In this document: positions 33,916-41,246 of the stretch, one piece after another
Layout of the letters: the number at the start of each line of letters is the position of its first letter
Numbering within the stretch: the stretch's first letter is position 1
From: Phaeodactylibacter luteus
GTDB taxonomy: Bacteria; Bacteroidota; Bacteroidia; Chitinophagales; Saprospiraceae
NCBI RefSeq assembly: GCF_007993045.1
Contig: NZ_VOOR01000045.1
Coordinates: forward strand, 1-44,453
Length of the DNA: 44,453 bases
Reading direction: 5' to 3'
Translations under genes and position numbers: made by a program
The notes under the pieces: generated by a model
What the model was told of the DNA's origin: nothing
The model's input: the letters and a program-made list of their open reading frames with translations, nothing else
Databases searched by the model: none

Positions 33916-34387
33916 GAGCCATCTGTTTTTGAGCACGGTGCATGATCCAATGGAAGCGCACCACAAAAAACAAGAGCAAGGTAAACATATTGACCACGAT
34001 GACCCAAAAGAAAGGGAAACCATACACCAGCACAATGGCCAAAAGCAGTATGCCATAGTTCACGTACGTTGCCCATACCAGTGATTCCAGGCGGATGCGC
34101 TGCACGAATTCGTCTTCTTGCCGGGCTACTGAGAAGGCGACCATGCCCGCGCTTATGATCAACAGCAGGCTGACCAGCTCATCGTACACGTTGTTCTCCA
34201 CCCAAGTAAAAAACTTGCGGCCCTCGAATATGCCATCTTCTGACGCAAGGCTGAACACGGTCCAGTCTAAGAAAGCCGGAGTGGGCTCCCATATCAGGTA
34301 TGCCAGCCCCAAGGCTAGAGAGGGGATGAGCAGCGCCCAGCCAACCCGCTTGAATTGGTAAGGCAGTAGGAAAGTCTTTGTCCACAT
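33905..34387 (-). CDS. Four-helix membrane protein partnered with an XRE regulator
   Basis: The 160-residue protein has four hydrophobic stretches: VGWALLIPSLALGLAYLIW, then LVSLLLIISAGMVAFSVA, then WATYVNYGILLLAIVLVYGFPFFWVIVVNMFTLLLFFVV (two helices). The family is unnamed to me; membrane proteins of this size often sit with small XRE regulators in Bacteroidota and Firmicutes. The ATG at 34387 (MWTKTFLLPYQF) is preferred over one 84 bases upstream because the promoter and palindrome occupy that stretch. Confidence 0.8.
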   Translation of the reverse strand: MWTKTFLLPYQFKRVGWALLIPSLALGLAYLIWEPTPAFLDWTVFSLASEDGIFEGRKFFTWVENNVYDELVSLLLIISAGMVAFSVARQEDEFVQRIRLESLVWATYVNYGILLLAIVLVYGFPFFWVIVVNMFTLLLFFVVRFHWIMHRAQKQMAHEE

Positions 34388-34398
34388 ATTTTTTCTTT

Positions 34399-34429
34399 CA
34401 AAAGTAAAGCAAACTTTACAAAAAATCAA
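34399..34429 (-). promoter_or_regulatory. Promoter with overlapping palindromic operator for the XRE operon
   Basis: On the minus strand TTG (34429-34427), 20 bases and TACTTTTG (34406-34399) form a consensus promoter. A perfect inverted repeat GTAAAG-TTTG-CTTTAC (34404-34419) overlaps the -7 element. A second copy of the half site TTTGTAAA lies about 20 bases upstream. The position is ideal for repression by the operon's own XRE protein. Confidence 0.65.
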
Positions 34430-34493
34430 CTTTAATTTACAAAAAGTCATTTCAACATTACATAGCTTCATTAGTGTTTATTTTACACGAAGC

Positions 34494-34524
34494 TTGCCAT
34501 ACTGCTGTGGGTTTGCTACATTTG
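34494..34524 (+). promoter_or_regulatory. Promoter of gpmI
   Basis: TTG (34494-34496), exactly 20 bases, and TACATTTG (34517-34524) match the Bacteroidota promoter. The predicted start falls at or next to the gpmI ATG (34530), so the transcript may be leaderless. Confidence 0.65.
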
Positions 34525-34529
34525 TTGGC

Positions 34530-36059
34530 ATGAAGACCACACGTGCATTACTCGTTATCTTAGATGGCTGGGGCCACGGCCCTGATCCGGCAGTCAGCGC
34601 CATTGCCCAGGCTGAGACGCCTTTCACGGATAGCCTTTACGAAAAGTACCCCAACGCGGAGCTCGTCACTTACGGTGAAGAAGTAGGCTTGCCGGACGGG
34701 CAAATGGGCAACTCCGAAGTGGGGCATTTGAATATCGGCGCAGGGCGGGTTGTTTACCAAGAGCTGGCCCGTATCAACAAGGCCATACGCGAAGGGGCCC
34801 TCGCCAAAAACGGGGCCTTTGTAGCTGCTATGCAGTATGCCAAAGACAAGGGCAAAGCCCTTCACCTGATGGGCTTGACCTCTGACGGCGGGGTGCATGC
34901 CCACCACCGCCACTTGATGGCGCTTTGCGACGCTGCCAAAGCCTTCGGGCTGGAGCGGGTGTACATCCACGCATTTACGGATGGGCGGGATACTGACCCT
35001 AAGAGCGGCAAAGGATACCTTCAGGAGGTCTTGAACCATATACATGACGGGCCTGTGAAGCTGGCCTCGGTAGTAGGCCGCTACTATGCTATGGACCGTG
35101 ACAACCGCTGGGAGCGCACCCGGGTAGCTTATGACCTTTTGGTAAAAGGCAAAGGCGATGCCACAACTGATGCCCTGCAGGCTATTCAGGAACGGTACGA
35201 CAGCGGAGAGACCGACGAGTTCCTGCAGCCCTTGGTTTGTGTAGATGAAGCTGGCGCACCGGTGGGCTGTATTCAGCCGGAAGATGCGGTGCTCTTCTTT
35301 AATTTCCGGACAGACCGCCCCCGGCAGCTGACCATTGCCCTGACTCAGGAAGACAAGCCCGAGCACGGCATGGAGGCGTTACCGCTGTACTACGTCACAA
35401 TGACCCGCTACGATGAGTCCTATAAAGGGCTGCACGTGATGTACACCAAGGACGACATCTCCAACACGCTGGGCGAAGTACTGGAGCGCGCAGGCAAGAC
35501 GCAGACCCGGATAGCCGAAACGGAAAAATACCCCCACGTCACCTTTTTCTTCAATGGCGGGCGGGAGAAAGCGTTCGAAGGGGAGCACCGCATCCTGATC
35601 CCTTCCCCCAAAGTAGCCACCTACGATCTGCAGCCCGAGATGAGCGCACAGGGAGTAACCGATGCCATCATCGAAGACTTGGAAAACAGGCAGCCCGATT
35701 TTATTTGCCTCAATTACGCCAACGCGGACATGGTAGGCCATACTGGGGATTTTGAAGCGGCCAAAAAGGCTGCTGCTACAGTTGACCAATGCCTGCAACG
35801 GCTCATCAGCAAAGCCCTGCCGATGGGGTACGAGGCTATTGTGATTGCCGACCACGGCAACTCTGACTTCATGATCAATGCAGATGGCTCGCCGCATACC
35901 GCGCATACGACCAACCCGGTGCCAGTATTCTACCTGGCAGCAGATACGCACGGCAGAAAGCTGAAAAATGGGAAGCTGGGCGATATTGCGCCTACTATAC
36001 TCCAAATCCTAGGCTTGCCAAAGCCTGAAGAAATGGACGGCGCTTCCTTGTTTGAATAG
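34530..36059 (+). CDS. gpmI: 2,3-bisphosphoglycerate-independent phosphoglycerate mutase
   Basis: The 509-residue enzyme interconverts 3- and 2-phosphoglycerate in glycolysis and gluconeogenesis. It belongs to the alkaline phosphatase superfamily, with metal ligand D12 (LLVILDGWG), phosphorylated serine S62 (MGNSEVGHLNIGAG), FTDGRDT, FFFNGGREKAFEGE, NYANADMVGHTG, and the final DHGNSD and HTAHTTNPVPVF metal sites. The length is normal. The start ATG at 34530 is 36 bases inside the longest frame; the upstream part would overlap the promoter. Genes on either side are on the opposite strand. Confidence 0.97.
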   Translation: MKTTRALLVILDGWGHGPDPAVSAIAQAETPFTDSLYEKYPNAELVTYGEEVGLPDGQMGNSEVGHLNIGAGRVVYQELARINKAIREGALAKNGAFVAAMQYAKDKGKALHLMGLTSDGGVHAHHRHLMALCDAAKAFGLERVYIHAFTDGRDTDPKSGKGYLQEVLNHIHDGPVKLASVVGRYYAMDRDNRWERTRVAYDLLVKGKGDATTDALQAIQERYDSGETDEFLQPLVCVDEAGAPVGCIQPEDAVLFFNFRTDRPRQLTIALTQEDKPEHGMEALPLYYVTMTRYDESYKGLHVMYTKDDISNTLGEVLERAGKTQTRIAETEKYPHVTFFFNGGREKAFEGEHRILIPSPKVATYDLQPEMSAQGVTDAIIEDLENRQPDFICLNYANADMVGHTGDFEAAKKAAATVDQCLQRLISKALPMGYEAIVIADHGNSDFMINADGSPHTAHTTNPVPVFYLAADTHGRKLKNGKLGDIAPTILQILGLPKPEEMDGASLFE

Positions 36060-36078
36060 AACAGGGCACCGCCCGGGC

Positions 36079-36118
36079 AAAAAGCCTCTTCGCCATAGTT
36101 TCGGCGAAGAGGCTTTTT
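36079..36118. terminator. Bidirectional terminator between gpmI and the small membrane protein gene
   Basis: A 16-bp stem (36079-36094 with 36103-36118) with an 8-base loop has T runs on both strands. It lies between the convergent gpmI and the gene at 36158. Confidence 0.9.
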
Positions 36119-36157
36119 TCATACCCCCCTACCCCATTCCACAGCTGGAGCGGGGCG

Positions 36158-36337
36158 TTAATAGAAGTACGTTTTCAGGTAAGCCCAGATGCTGTGCCGG
36201 TTCATCAAGAAATAAACAGCCAGGCCGATGCCTAGGAATAAAAAGACAAGGCGGGTATTGCGCACAGTCTCCTGGTACTTTTCCCTTCGGCTTTTGATGT
36301 TGCGTTTGCGGCTTTGGTAGCCCATAATAAGCTTCAT
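36158..36337 (-). CDS. Small single-span membrane protein
   Basis: Fifty-nine residues with a basic N-terminal half (MGYQSRKRNIKSRREKYQETVRN), one hydrophobic helix (TRLVFLFLGIGLAVYFLM) and a short tail. It resembles the small unnamed proteins often found beside rsgA or other translation genes in Bacteroidota. The positive charges before the helix predict an inside N-terminus. It follows rsgA on the same strand by about 50 bases. The ATG at 36337 is a guess; 36355 is the alternative. Confidence 0.6.
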   Translation of the reverse strand: MKLIMGYQSRKRNIKSRREKYQETVRNTRLVFLFLGIGLAVYFLMNRHSIWAYLKTYFY

Positions 36338-36386
36338 TTTGAGATTGTGGCCCAAAGATATCTCTTTTTCGTAAGGAGGTGGCAGC

Positions 36387-37340
36387 TCAGACCCCTTTGT
36401 GCCGTTCCCAATAGTTTTGGTCTTCTACCTCTTCAAGCAGGGTGAGGTAGTTCATATAACGCAGGTCGCTCAGCGCTTCGCTCTCGACAGCTTCCTTTAC
36501 AGCGCAGCCCGGTTCGTTACGGTGCAAGCAGTTGCCCCCAAATTTGCAATTTTCCGAATACTCGAAAAACTCCCGGAAATTGTGGGCGACATCCATCGGC
36601 TCGAGGTGGATAAAGGAAAGCGATTTGATCCCTGGGGTATCGATCAGGGCACCGCCATCTGCGAGCGGGTGCATTTCTGCAAAAGTGGTCGTATGCTGCC
36701 CTTTGCCGGAGTAGTCGCTCAGCTCTTGGGTACGCAGCTCCAGGCCTGGCTCAATAGCATTGACCAAAGTAGACTTGCCTACGCCAGACTGCCCGCTGAT
36801 CAGGGAGACTTTCCCCCTAAGCAGGCTTTTGAGCTCTTCTACCCCCTCCCCTCCTGTAGCGGAGACGAGCAGTGCCCGGTAGCCGATACTTTCGTAAATA
36901 CCGCGCAAGTACTCAAATACGCCACGGTGGCCCGCATCGTACAAATCGGCCTTATTGAACACAATGACAGTAGGGATGCTGTAGGGCTCTGTCATTAGCA
37001 GGAAACGGTCGATAAAACCTTGCTTGAGGTCGGGCTGCACAATGGTCACAATGACCACTGCCTGGTCAATATTGCTGGCCAGCAGATGGAGGTCATGCTT
37101 CCGGCGGGGAGACTGCCGGACTACATAGTTGCGGCGCGGGAGGATATTGCGGATGGTGCCGGTCTCTTCATTTTCATTAGGCTCCACCTCTACCTCGTCC
37201 CCAACGGCTACGGGGTTGGTGACTTTTTGCCCCTCGAGGCGGAATTTGCCTACGATGCGGCAGTCCATTACAGTGCCTTTATCCTGAAGCTGCACCTGAT
37301 ACCAGCTTCCCGTAGACTTGATGACCGTTCCTTTTTCCAA
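36387..37340 (-). CDS. rsgA: Ribosome small subunit-dependent GTPase A
   Basis: The 317-residue circularly permuted GTPase helps late maturation of the 30S subunit. It has an OB fold (GTVIKSTGSWYQVQL), G4 motif FNKAD, G1 motif SGQSGVGKST, G3 region DTPGIKSL and a zinc site in NCKFGGNCLHRNEPGC. The longest frame starts 35 codons earlier, but that extension is not conserved-looking. The family starts right at LEKGTVIKSTGSWY, where the codon is TTG (37340-37338), so a TTG start is proposed. Confidence 0.93.
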   Translation of the reverse strand: MEKGTVIKSTGSWYQVQLQDKGTVMDCRIVGKFRLEGQKVTNPVAVGDEVEVEPNENEETGTIRNILPRRNYVVRQSPRRKHDLHLLASNIDQAVVIVTIVQPDLKQGFIDRFLLMTEPYSIPTVIVFNKADLYDAGHRGVFEYLRGIYESIGYRALLVSATGGEGVEELKSLLRGKVSLISGQSGVGKSTLVNAIEPGLELRTQELSDYSGKGQHTTTFAEMHPLADGGALIDTPGIKSLSFIHLEPMDVAHNFREFFEYSENCKFGGNCLHRNEPGCAVKEAVESEALSDLRYMNYLTLLEEVEDQNYWERHKGV

Positions 37341-37473
37341 AATCGATAATGCTGTTATAATTGTCTGGCAATAATGCCAAGAAGTTGCCCCTTGGCCAAG
37401 CGGCCTATGCCGCCCTTCCCAAAGTGCGCCATGGCAGCCCCACAAAGGTAAACAACTGCAGCTGCAACCGGCG

Positions 37474-37629
37474 CTAAAGTGCGCACTTGCCTACACCTAC
37501 AAAGATGGCTATCCAAATCAGCCCTTTGATCAGAAAGAACATAAAACCAGCAAAACCCAGCCTTTTCAGCCAAAGCATGCCCTTGTTACTTGTTTTGCCT
37601 TCCTGCTGCTTTTCGCCTGAGTCTACCAT
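37474..37629 (-). CDS. Tiny membrane protein, 51 residues
   Basis: The frame encodes MVDSGEKQQEGKTSNKGMLW, then a hydrophobic stretch (LGFAGFMFFLIKGLIWIAIFVGV) and a short GKCAL tail. A basic WLKRLG motif precedes the single helix, and FFLIKGLxW is a pattern seen in very small unnamed Bacteroidota proteins. It is on the same strand as rsgA and acc and falls below usual length cutoffs. The evidence is the coherent membrane-protein architecture and position, not a known family. Confidence 0.55.
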   Translation of the reverse strand: MVDSGEKQQEGKTSNKGMLWLKRLGFAGFMFFLIKGLIWIAIFVGVGKCAL

Positions 37630-37687
37630 AATGCATTTTTGGGATACAACAACGGATAGCTGCTGTTGGGTTTACCAGTTGCCTCAC

Positions 37688-37733
37688 GAAAAAAGGGGCT
37701 GCCCCCCTCATACTTGGGGCAGCCCCTTTTTTC
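37688..37733 (-). terminator. Terminator of the acyl-CoA carboxylase gene
   Basis: An 18-bp stem GAAAAAAGGGGCTGCCCC (37688-37705) pairs with 37716-37733, with a run of T residues after the G+C part on both strands. It begins 2 bases beyond the stop codon on the minus strand. Confidence 0.9.
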
Positions 37734-37734
37734 A

Positions 37735-39369
37735 TCAAGTCTGCAGCACCCCAGGGTTAAAGCGTTCGACCTCAGCATTGCTTGCTGCTTCTATGCCCAT
37801 GGAAATGACCCTGCGGGTCTCCAGCGGATCGATGATGGCATCTACCCAGAGCCGGGATGCAGCGTAATAGGGCGTAGTCTGCTCATCATACCGCCCCTGT
37901 ATTTCTTTGAGCAGGCTATCCTGATCCTGAGCGGTCGGCTCCTCCCCTTTCGCCTTGAGCGAGGCGACCTGTATCTGCATCAGTACTTTAGCCGCCTGCG
38001 TGCCCCCCATCACCGCTATCTTAGCAGTTGGCCAGGCTACGATCAGGCGGGGGTCATAAGCTTTGCCGCACATAGCATAGTTGCCTGCCCCGTAGGAATT
38101 GCCCATGACCACACTAAATTTGGGGACGGTGGAGTTGGAAACCGCATTGACCATTTTAGCGCCATCTTTAATGATGCCGCCGTGCTCTGAGCGGGTGCCC
38201 ACCATAAAGCCGGTGACGTCGTGCAAAAATACAAGAGGGATCTTTTTCTGGTTGCAGTTCATGATGAAGCGGGCGGCCTTGTCTGCCGAATCTGAATAAA
38301 TGACACCGCCAAACTGCATTTCCCCTTTAGCATTCTTGACCACCTCCCTGTTGTTGGCGACAATGCCCACAGACCAGCCATCGATGCGGGCGTAAGCGCA
38401 AATGATGGTCTTGCCATAGCCTTTCTTGTACTCCGTCAGCTTGGAGCCGTCCACCAACCGCTTAAGCACCTCTATGGTCTTGTAGGGCTTGGCATTGCCC
38501 TCCGGCATCAATTGGTAAATCTCAGCGGGGTCGTGCTCAGGCGGGGCGGGGGCCGCCCGGTCGAAGCCTGCTTTAGGGAAGTGGCCGATTTTATCTACCA
38601 GGTCGCGGATGGTATCAAGGCAGGTAGGGTCATCGGGCATTTTATAATCTGTGACGCCGGAGATTTCCGATTGTGTCGTGGCCCCGCCCAGCGTTTCCTG
38701 ATCTACGGTTTCGCCTATGGCCGCTTTGACAAGGTAGGGCCCTGCCAGAAAAATGGAGCCGGTCCCCTCCACAATGAGGGCTTCGTCAGACATGATAGGG
38801 AGGTAAGCGCCCCCAGCTACACAACTGCCCATAATGGCAGCAATCTGTGGTATGCCCATGCTCGACATACGGGCGTTGTTCCGGAAAATGCGCCCGAAGT
38901 GTTCTTTGTCCGGAAAGATTTCGTCCTGCATAGGCAGGTATACACCGGCACTGTCGACCAGGTAAATGATGGGCAGCCGGTTTTCCATAGCGATTTCCTG
39001 AGCGCGGAGGTTCTTTTTGCCCGTAATGGGGAACCACGCCCCCGCCTTGACTGTGGCATCGTTGGCCACGATCATGCACTGCCGCCCTTTGATGTAGCCT
39101 ATCCCAGCCACAACGCCCCCTGCAGGGCAGCCGCCGTGCTCTTCGTACATCCCATAACCTGCGAAAGCGCCAATTTCCAAGAAAGGCGTCTCATCATCAA
39201 TCAGGTAGGCTATGCGCTCCCGGGCAGTCATTTTGCCCTTTTTGTGCAGCTTTTCAATCTTGCGCTCCCCCCCGCCTTTATAAATTTTTTCCAAGCGGTG
39301 CTGCATACGGGAGAGCAGCAGCTTCATCGCATCTTCGTTTTTGCTTTGCTCTAAGTTGATTTTGGCCAT
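37735..39369 (-). CDS. Acyl-CoA carboxylase beta subunit (methylcrotonyl-CoA carboxylase-like)
   Basis: The 544-residue carboxyltransferase subunit shows the two crotonase-like halves: GKMTARERIAYLIDD, GGVVAGIGYIKGRQCMIVANDATVKAGAWFP, AGGAYLPIMSDEALIVEGTGSIFLAGP in the N-half; GWSVGIVANN, FLHDVTGFMVGTRSEHGGIIKDGAKM and GNSYGAGNYAMCGKAYDPRLIVAWPTAKIAVMGG in the C-half. It moves CO2 from biotin to an acyl-CoA. The sequence looks closest to methylcrotonyl-CoA carboxylase beta (leucine breakdown), but the substrate cannot be fixed without an alignment. No biotin-carrying alpha subunit is next to it. It follows htrA by 28 bases on the same strand. Confidence 0.93.
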   Translation of the reverse strand: MAKINLEQSKNEDAMKLLLSRMQHRLEKIYKGGGERKIEKLHKKGKMTARERIAYLIDDETPFLEIGAFAGYGMYEEHGGCPAGGVVAGIGYIKGRQCMIVANDATVKAGAWFPITGKKNLRAQEIAMENRLPIIYLVDSAGVYLPMQDEIFPDKEHFGRIFRNNARMSSMGIPQIAAIMGSCVAGGAYLPIMSDEALIVEGTGSIFLAGPYLVKAAIGETVDQETLGGATTQSEISGVTDYKMPDDPTCLDTIRDLVDKIGHFPKAGFDRAAPAPPEHDPAEIYQLMPEGNAKPYKTIEVLKRLVDGSKLTEYKKGYGKTIICAYARIDGWSVGIVANNREVVKNAKGEMQFGGVIYSDSADKAARFIMNCNQKKIPLVFLHDVTGFMVGTRSEHGGIIKDGAKMVNAVSNSTVPKFSVVMGNSYGAGNYAMCGKAYDPRLIVAWPTAKIAVMGGTQAAKVLMQIQVASLKAKGEEPTAQDQDSLLKEIQGRYDEQTTPYYAASRLWVDAIIDPLETRRVISMGIEAASNAEVERFNPGVLQT

Positions 39370-39397
39370 ATTATTTGGTTAGTTATTCGGTTCTTTT

Positions 39398-40822
39398 TTA
39401 GTCTACAGGAAAAGCGTAGTAGTACTCGCCAGCATACCCTTCGTAAATCCCCTCCAACATGACTTTCCCGGAGGATTGCTCGAGCAGGGCGACCAGCTCA
39501 TCCACGCTGTTCACTGCCCGGTTGTCCACTTTCGTGATGACAAACCCAGGGTCCATATTGGTCCTTTCAATTCGGCTGCCCCTGTAAATGCTGATCACTT
39601 TGACCCCTTCGGCTTTCAGCCGGCGGCTCTCCTGCCGGCTCAGCTCGCGCACCTCAAAACCCAGTTCGAGCAGGATATCCGCATTTTGGCTCGTGACCAA
39701 GGCTGTGCTGTTGCTCTTATTCTTGAGCACCACTTCTTTCACCGTCCGGGCTTTATCGCGGATGATTTCTACCTGAATGGCATTGCCCGGGCGATACCGG
39801 CCCAGCTGCTCCTGCATTTCAGGCAGGGTTTTGGTTTTGACCCCATTAATGCCGATGATGACATCCCCCTTCTCCAGGCCGGCATCATCCGCCCCGCTGC
39901 CGGGGGTCACCCGGTTGATGTATACGCCCTCTACATTTTCAAGGCCCAGCTTTTTGGCCAGCTCATTGGTCATTTCGTCAATAAAAACACCAAGGATGCC
40001 CCGCTGGACAACGCCATAATCGCGCAGGTCGCGCACCACTTTCCGCACCAGGTTGATCGGCACCGCAAAGGAGTACCCCTCATAACGCCCCGAACGGGTG
40101 ATGATAGCCGTATTGATGCCGATAAGCTCGCCATTAGTATTGGCCAGAGCGCCTCCGCTATTGCCCGGATTGACTGCTGCATCGGTCTGAATAAACGACT
40201 CTATCCGGTCTTGGCCTTCCAGGATATCAATGCTCCGCCCTTTGGCGCTGACGATGCCGCTTGTCACCGTAGACTCCAGGTTGAAAGGGTTCCCTATGGC
40301 CAGCACCCATTCTCCTACACGGAGGGAATCTGAGTTGCCGAACTCCAGGGCCGGCAGCCCTTGCGCCTTGATTTTGATCAGTGCCAGGTCTGTAGACGGG
40401 TCTGTGCCAATCAATTCAGCTTCGTACTCCCGTTTATCATTGAGGGTAACCTCAATCTCATCACTATCTTCGATAACATGATTGTTCGTTACAATGTAGC
40501 CGTCTTCTGAAATGATGACCCCCGACCCGGATGCAGAACCCACCGCCGGGCTCCCCCACAAGTCAAAGTTGCCACTGCTCTGAACGGTCTTGATGTTGAC
40601 GACTGCCGGGATGACCCGGTCTGCTGCTGCGGAGAAATCCGTTGGGGCAGAAGACAGGAAAGACCGCTGCTTGCTCACGTCCATAGGGTCAAAATTGGTA
40701 TACCGGGCTGATACGGTTTCGCGGATCACCACCTCGCGGTGAGGCTCAAAATAACGATAAGCCGCTATGGCCAGGGCTGCGCTCAGCAGAGAGCTAATGA
40801 GAATGGCAAGGTACTGCTTCAT
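39398..40822 (-). CDS. HtrA/Deg family periplasmic serine protease
   Basis: The 474-residue DegP/DegQ-like protease has an N-terminal membrane anchor or signal (YLAILISSLLSAALAIAA) and a trypsin-like domain with catalytic H115 (TNNHV), D145 (STDLAL) and S222 (GNSGGAL). Two PDZ domains follow (about 285-370 and 390-474), the second less well conserved. It degrades or refolds damaged envelope proteins. The ATG at 40822 (MKQYLAIL) is preferred over one 18 bases upstream. It probably shares a transcript with the downstream carboxylase gene. Confidence 0.95.
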   Translation of the reverse strand: MKQYLAILISSLLSAALAIAAYRYFEPHREVVIRETVSARYTNFDPMDVSKQRSFLSSAPTDFSAAADRVIPAVVNIKTVQSSGNFDLWGSPAVGSASGSGVIISEDGYIVTNNHVIEDSDEIEVTLNDKREYEAELIGTDPSTDLALIKIKAQGLPALEFGNSDSLRVGEWVLAIGNPFNLESTVTSGIVSAKGRSIDILEGQDRIESFIQTDAAVNPGNSGGALANTNGELIGINTAIITRSGRYEGYSFAVPINLVRKVVRDLRDYGVVQRGILGVFIDEMTNELAKKLGLENVEGVYINRVTPGSGADDAGLEKGDVIIGINGVKTKTLPEMQEQLGRYRPGNAIQVEIIRDKARTVKEVVLKNKSNSTALVTSQNADILLELGFEVRELSRQESRRLKAEGVKVISIYRGSRIERTNMDPGFVITKVDNRAVNSVDELVALLEQSSGKVMLEGIYEGYAGEYYYAFPVD

Positions 40823-41021
40823 AAAGGTTGGATCGGTCAAATACTGAAAATGGGCTTTTGCCTTATCCAGAACGAATCTCTAAAGTACTAAATTTTTCAG
40901 ATGCGGTTTTGTTCCTAAAATGAGGCAGGGCCCTCCTGCCTGCTGCTGAAGGGCCCCGCCAACTGATCACAACGCACGAAAACCTTTTTGGCTCTATGCC
41001 AATATCATGCGGCCTCTAATC

Positions 41022-41242
41022 GGCGCAAACCGGATTGCCGTTTTTTTACCTGCCCCCTCCGCAAGGATAGGGGCCTGCCCCTGCCCGAAGGCAGGTGCCG
41101 CTATGCTCCGGGGCTCGCTGTCCGCTCGGCCCCTCGCCTTACAGGCGTCGGGTCTGGCCTTCAGCCACCCCTGCGCAGCGCTAGGCCAATGCCAGCCTAA
41201 AGCCCGGAATTCATGAACGCCTGCGGCAATTTGGTTTACGCT
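41022..41242 (+). repeat. Intergenic MITE-like repeat, copy F (long form)
   Basis: This 221-bp copy runs from GGCGCAAACCGGATTGCCG to TTTGGTTTACGCTC and includes the long-form insertion shared with copy C (CGCCTTACAGGCGTCGGGTC). It ends 4 bases before the stop codon of the secreted protein gene. The preceding stretch (40823-41021) has only a GGGCCCT/AGGGCCC inverted repeat (40928-40957) without a T tract. Confidence 0.85.
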
Positions 41243-41246
41243 CCCT

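Noticed and set aside
40928-40957. Terminator at the GGGCCCT inverted repeat
   Set aside because: There is no T tract, and the location upstream of htrA does not suit a gene end other than the distant secreted protein gene.
41007-41216. Short frames in the intergenic repeats (RSALPGLPPLRSARPMP-type peptides), also at 6214, 21087, 27163 and 33397
   Set aside because: The same peptide appears wherever the repeat occurs, because it is the translation of the repeat core; nothing indicates a conserved protein.
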